Assembly: GCA_946534745.1 (NCBI GenBank)
Contig: CAMNDA010000405.1
Span: 1-15,882, forward strand
DNA from: an uncultured Verrucomicrobiota bacterium
GTDB taxonomy: Bacteria > Verrucomicrobiota > Kiritimatiellia > RFP12 > UBA3636
Length of the DNA: 15,882 nucleotides
Reading direction: 5' to 3'
Of this stretch, positions 15,548 through 15,882 are shown in pieces. A program made the translations under genes and the position numbers. The stretch's first letter is position 1, and each line of letters starts with the position of its first letter. The notes beneath the pieces are model-generated. The model was not told the origin of the DNA, made no database searches, and saw only the letters and a program-made list of their open reading frames with translations.

Positions 15548-15685
15548 CTACCGCACGGCGATCATGGTCGGCATGACGGCGGCGACGATCGGGGCGTCGC
15601 CAATGACGATGTCGACCTAGCGCACGAGGATGACGGTCGGCATGACGTCGACGACGATCGCGCCGCCGCCGACGACGATGCCGGG
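15548..15685 (-). repeat. two tandem 69-bp units covering the 3' end of the right-edge gene and the DNA just after it
   Basis: Unit A (15617-15685) encodes the last 22 codons plus TAG of the partial gene. Unit B (15548-15616) lies directly downstream in the same frame and also ends in TAG. They match at 54 of 69 positions by hand count. Translated, A ends VMPTVILVR and B ends VMPTMIAVR, with 12 of 22 residues identical. B is read only if the first stop is passed. Confidence 0.8.
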
Positions 15686-15882
15686 AAGTTCCGTCGCGGT
15701 GTAGACGCCGGCGCGCTTCGTCGTGCCGGCGATCGCCAGCTCCTTGACGGTCAGCACCTTCCCGTCGGTGTAGACGCACTGCGAGCCGTCGTCCGACGCA
15801 AGCGAGAGCGAGTAGGTCCGGACGTCCTTCGTGACGCGCAGCGCGCCGTTGCCGGAAAGCTCCCAGTGCACGCGCGAGAGCG
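15617..15882 (-). CDS. C-terminal end of a secreted or surface repeat protein (5' part beyond the window)
   Basis: The frame is open to the right edge, so only about 87 C-terminal residues are visible and the GTG at 15871 need not be a start. The sequence is beta-rich with small and hydrophobic residues: YSLSLASDDGSQCVYTDGK, then LTVKELAIAGTTKRAGVYTA and LPGIVVGGGAIVVD. A pattern of the form 'V.SL.I.G....AGTYTA..LPG.V.G.G.IVV' is what I recall from the ends of autotransporter-like beta-strand-repeat or LamG-type surface proteins in Kiritimatiellota and Verrucomicrobiota, so a surface or exported role is likely. It ends in TVILVR, similar to CTIMVLR at the end of the beta-helix protein. A diverged copy of its tail follows the stop codon. 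Confidence 0.75.
   Translation of the reverse strand, partial: LSRVHWELSGNGALRVTKDVRTYSLSLASDDGSQCVYTDGKVLTVKELAIAGTTKRAGVYTATELPGIVVGGGAIVVDVMPTVILVR

Noticed and set aside
13435..15576. Plus-strand open frame of 713 codons opposite the TIM-barrel gene
   Set aside because: Val/Arg/Glu-rich antisense shadow with no recognisable motif.
15548..15685. Diversity-generating retroelement variable region or phase-variable repeat
   Set aside because: There are only two units, the mismatches are not adenine-biased, and no reverse transcriptase or template is visible in the window.
1..15882. CRISPR arrays, tRNA or rRNA genes, transposases or integrases
   Set aside because: None seen: no short regularly spaced repeats, no recognisable RNA gene and no mobile-element protein on either strand.

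Overview
The window is GC-rich bacterial DNA, and nearly every coding region shows a strong G/C third-position bias. I recognise no rRNA, tRNA, CRISPR array or insertion sequence. Several features together suggest the PVC superphylum, most likely Verrucomicrobiota/Kiritimatiellota (inference, not proven). These are secreted proteins with right-handed beta-helix and choice-of-anchor-Q-type ends, an accessory C-terminal module shared by two secreted enzymes, a large periplasmic sensor made of OB-like repeats, and many polysaccharide-active genes.

Layout. Positions 1-183 hold the edge of a possible leftward gene and the promoter of a two-component system. At 184-2936 lie a membrane histidine kinase and its NarL/LuxR-type response regulator, overlapping by ATGA. 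A 16-bp-stem hairpin separates them from the rest, which is all on the minus strand. Reading leftwards in transcription order: (i) the 3' end of a truncated secreted or surface repeat protein (15882-15617); (ii) a likely three-gene operon (15411-10664) encoding a cytoplasmic TIM-barrel hydrolase-like protein of unassigned family, an N-acetylhexosamine-1-kinase-like sugar kinase and an exported CocE/NonD-type alpha/beta hydrolase; (iii) a large exported GH42-like glycosidase (10581-7375); (iv) an exported GH16 enzyme (7313-5850); (v) an exported protein with two homologous beta-helix halves around a chitobiase-C-terminal-like and a fibronectin-III-like domain (5678-3045).

How they may work together (inference): the exported GH16, GH42-like and CocE-type proteins and the beta-helix protein would bind, cut and de-esterify a complex glycan. 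The cytoplasmic hydrolase-like protein and sugar kinase would process the imported sugars. The adjacent two-component system could sense the glycan, although no direct link is visible. Five likely transcription units each have a candidate promoter of similar form (TTGYC-like -35, 17-18 bp spacer, TAG- or TAA-starting -10). A perfect GTATACC-N6-GGTATAC palindrome lies just upstream of the one driving the beta-helix gene.

The most notable points are: the GH16 and GH42-like genes share a nearly identical C-terminal module (including 86 identical bases) and the same first eight codons, around unrelated catalytic domains; and the truncated gene at the right edge is followed, in frame after its stop codon, by a diverged second copy of its own last 23 codons with its own stop.
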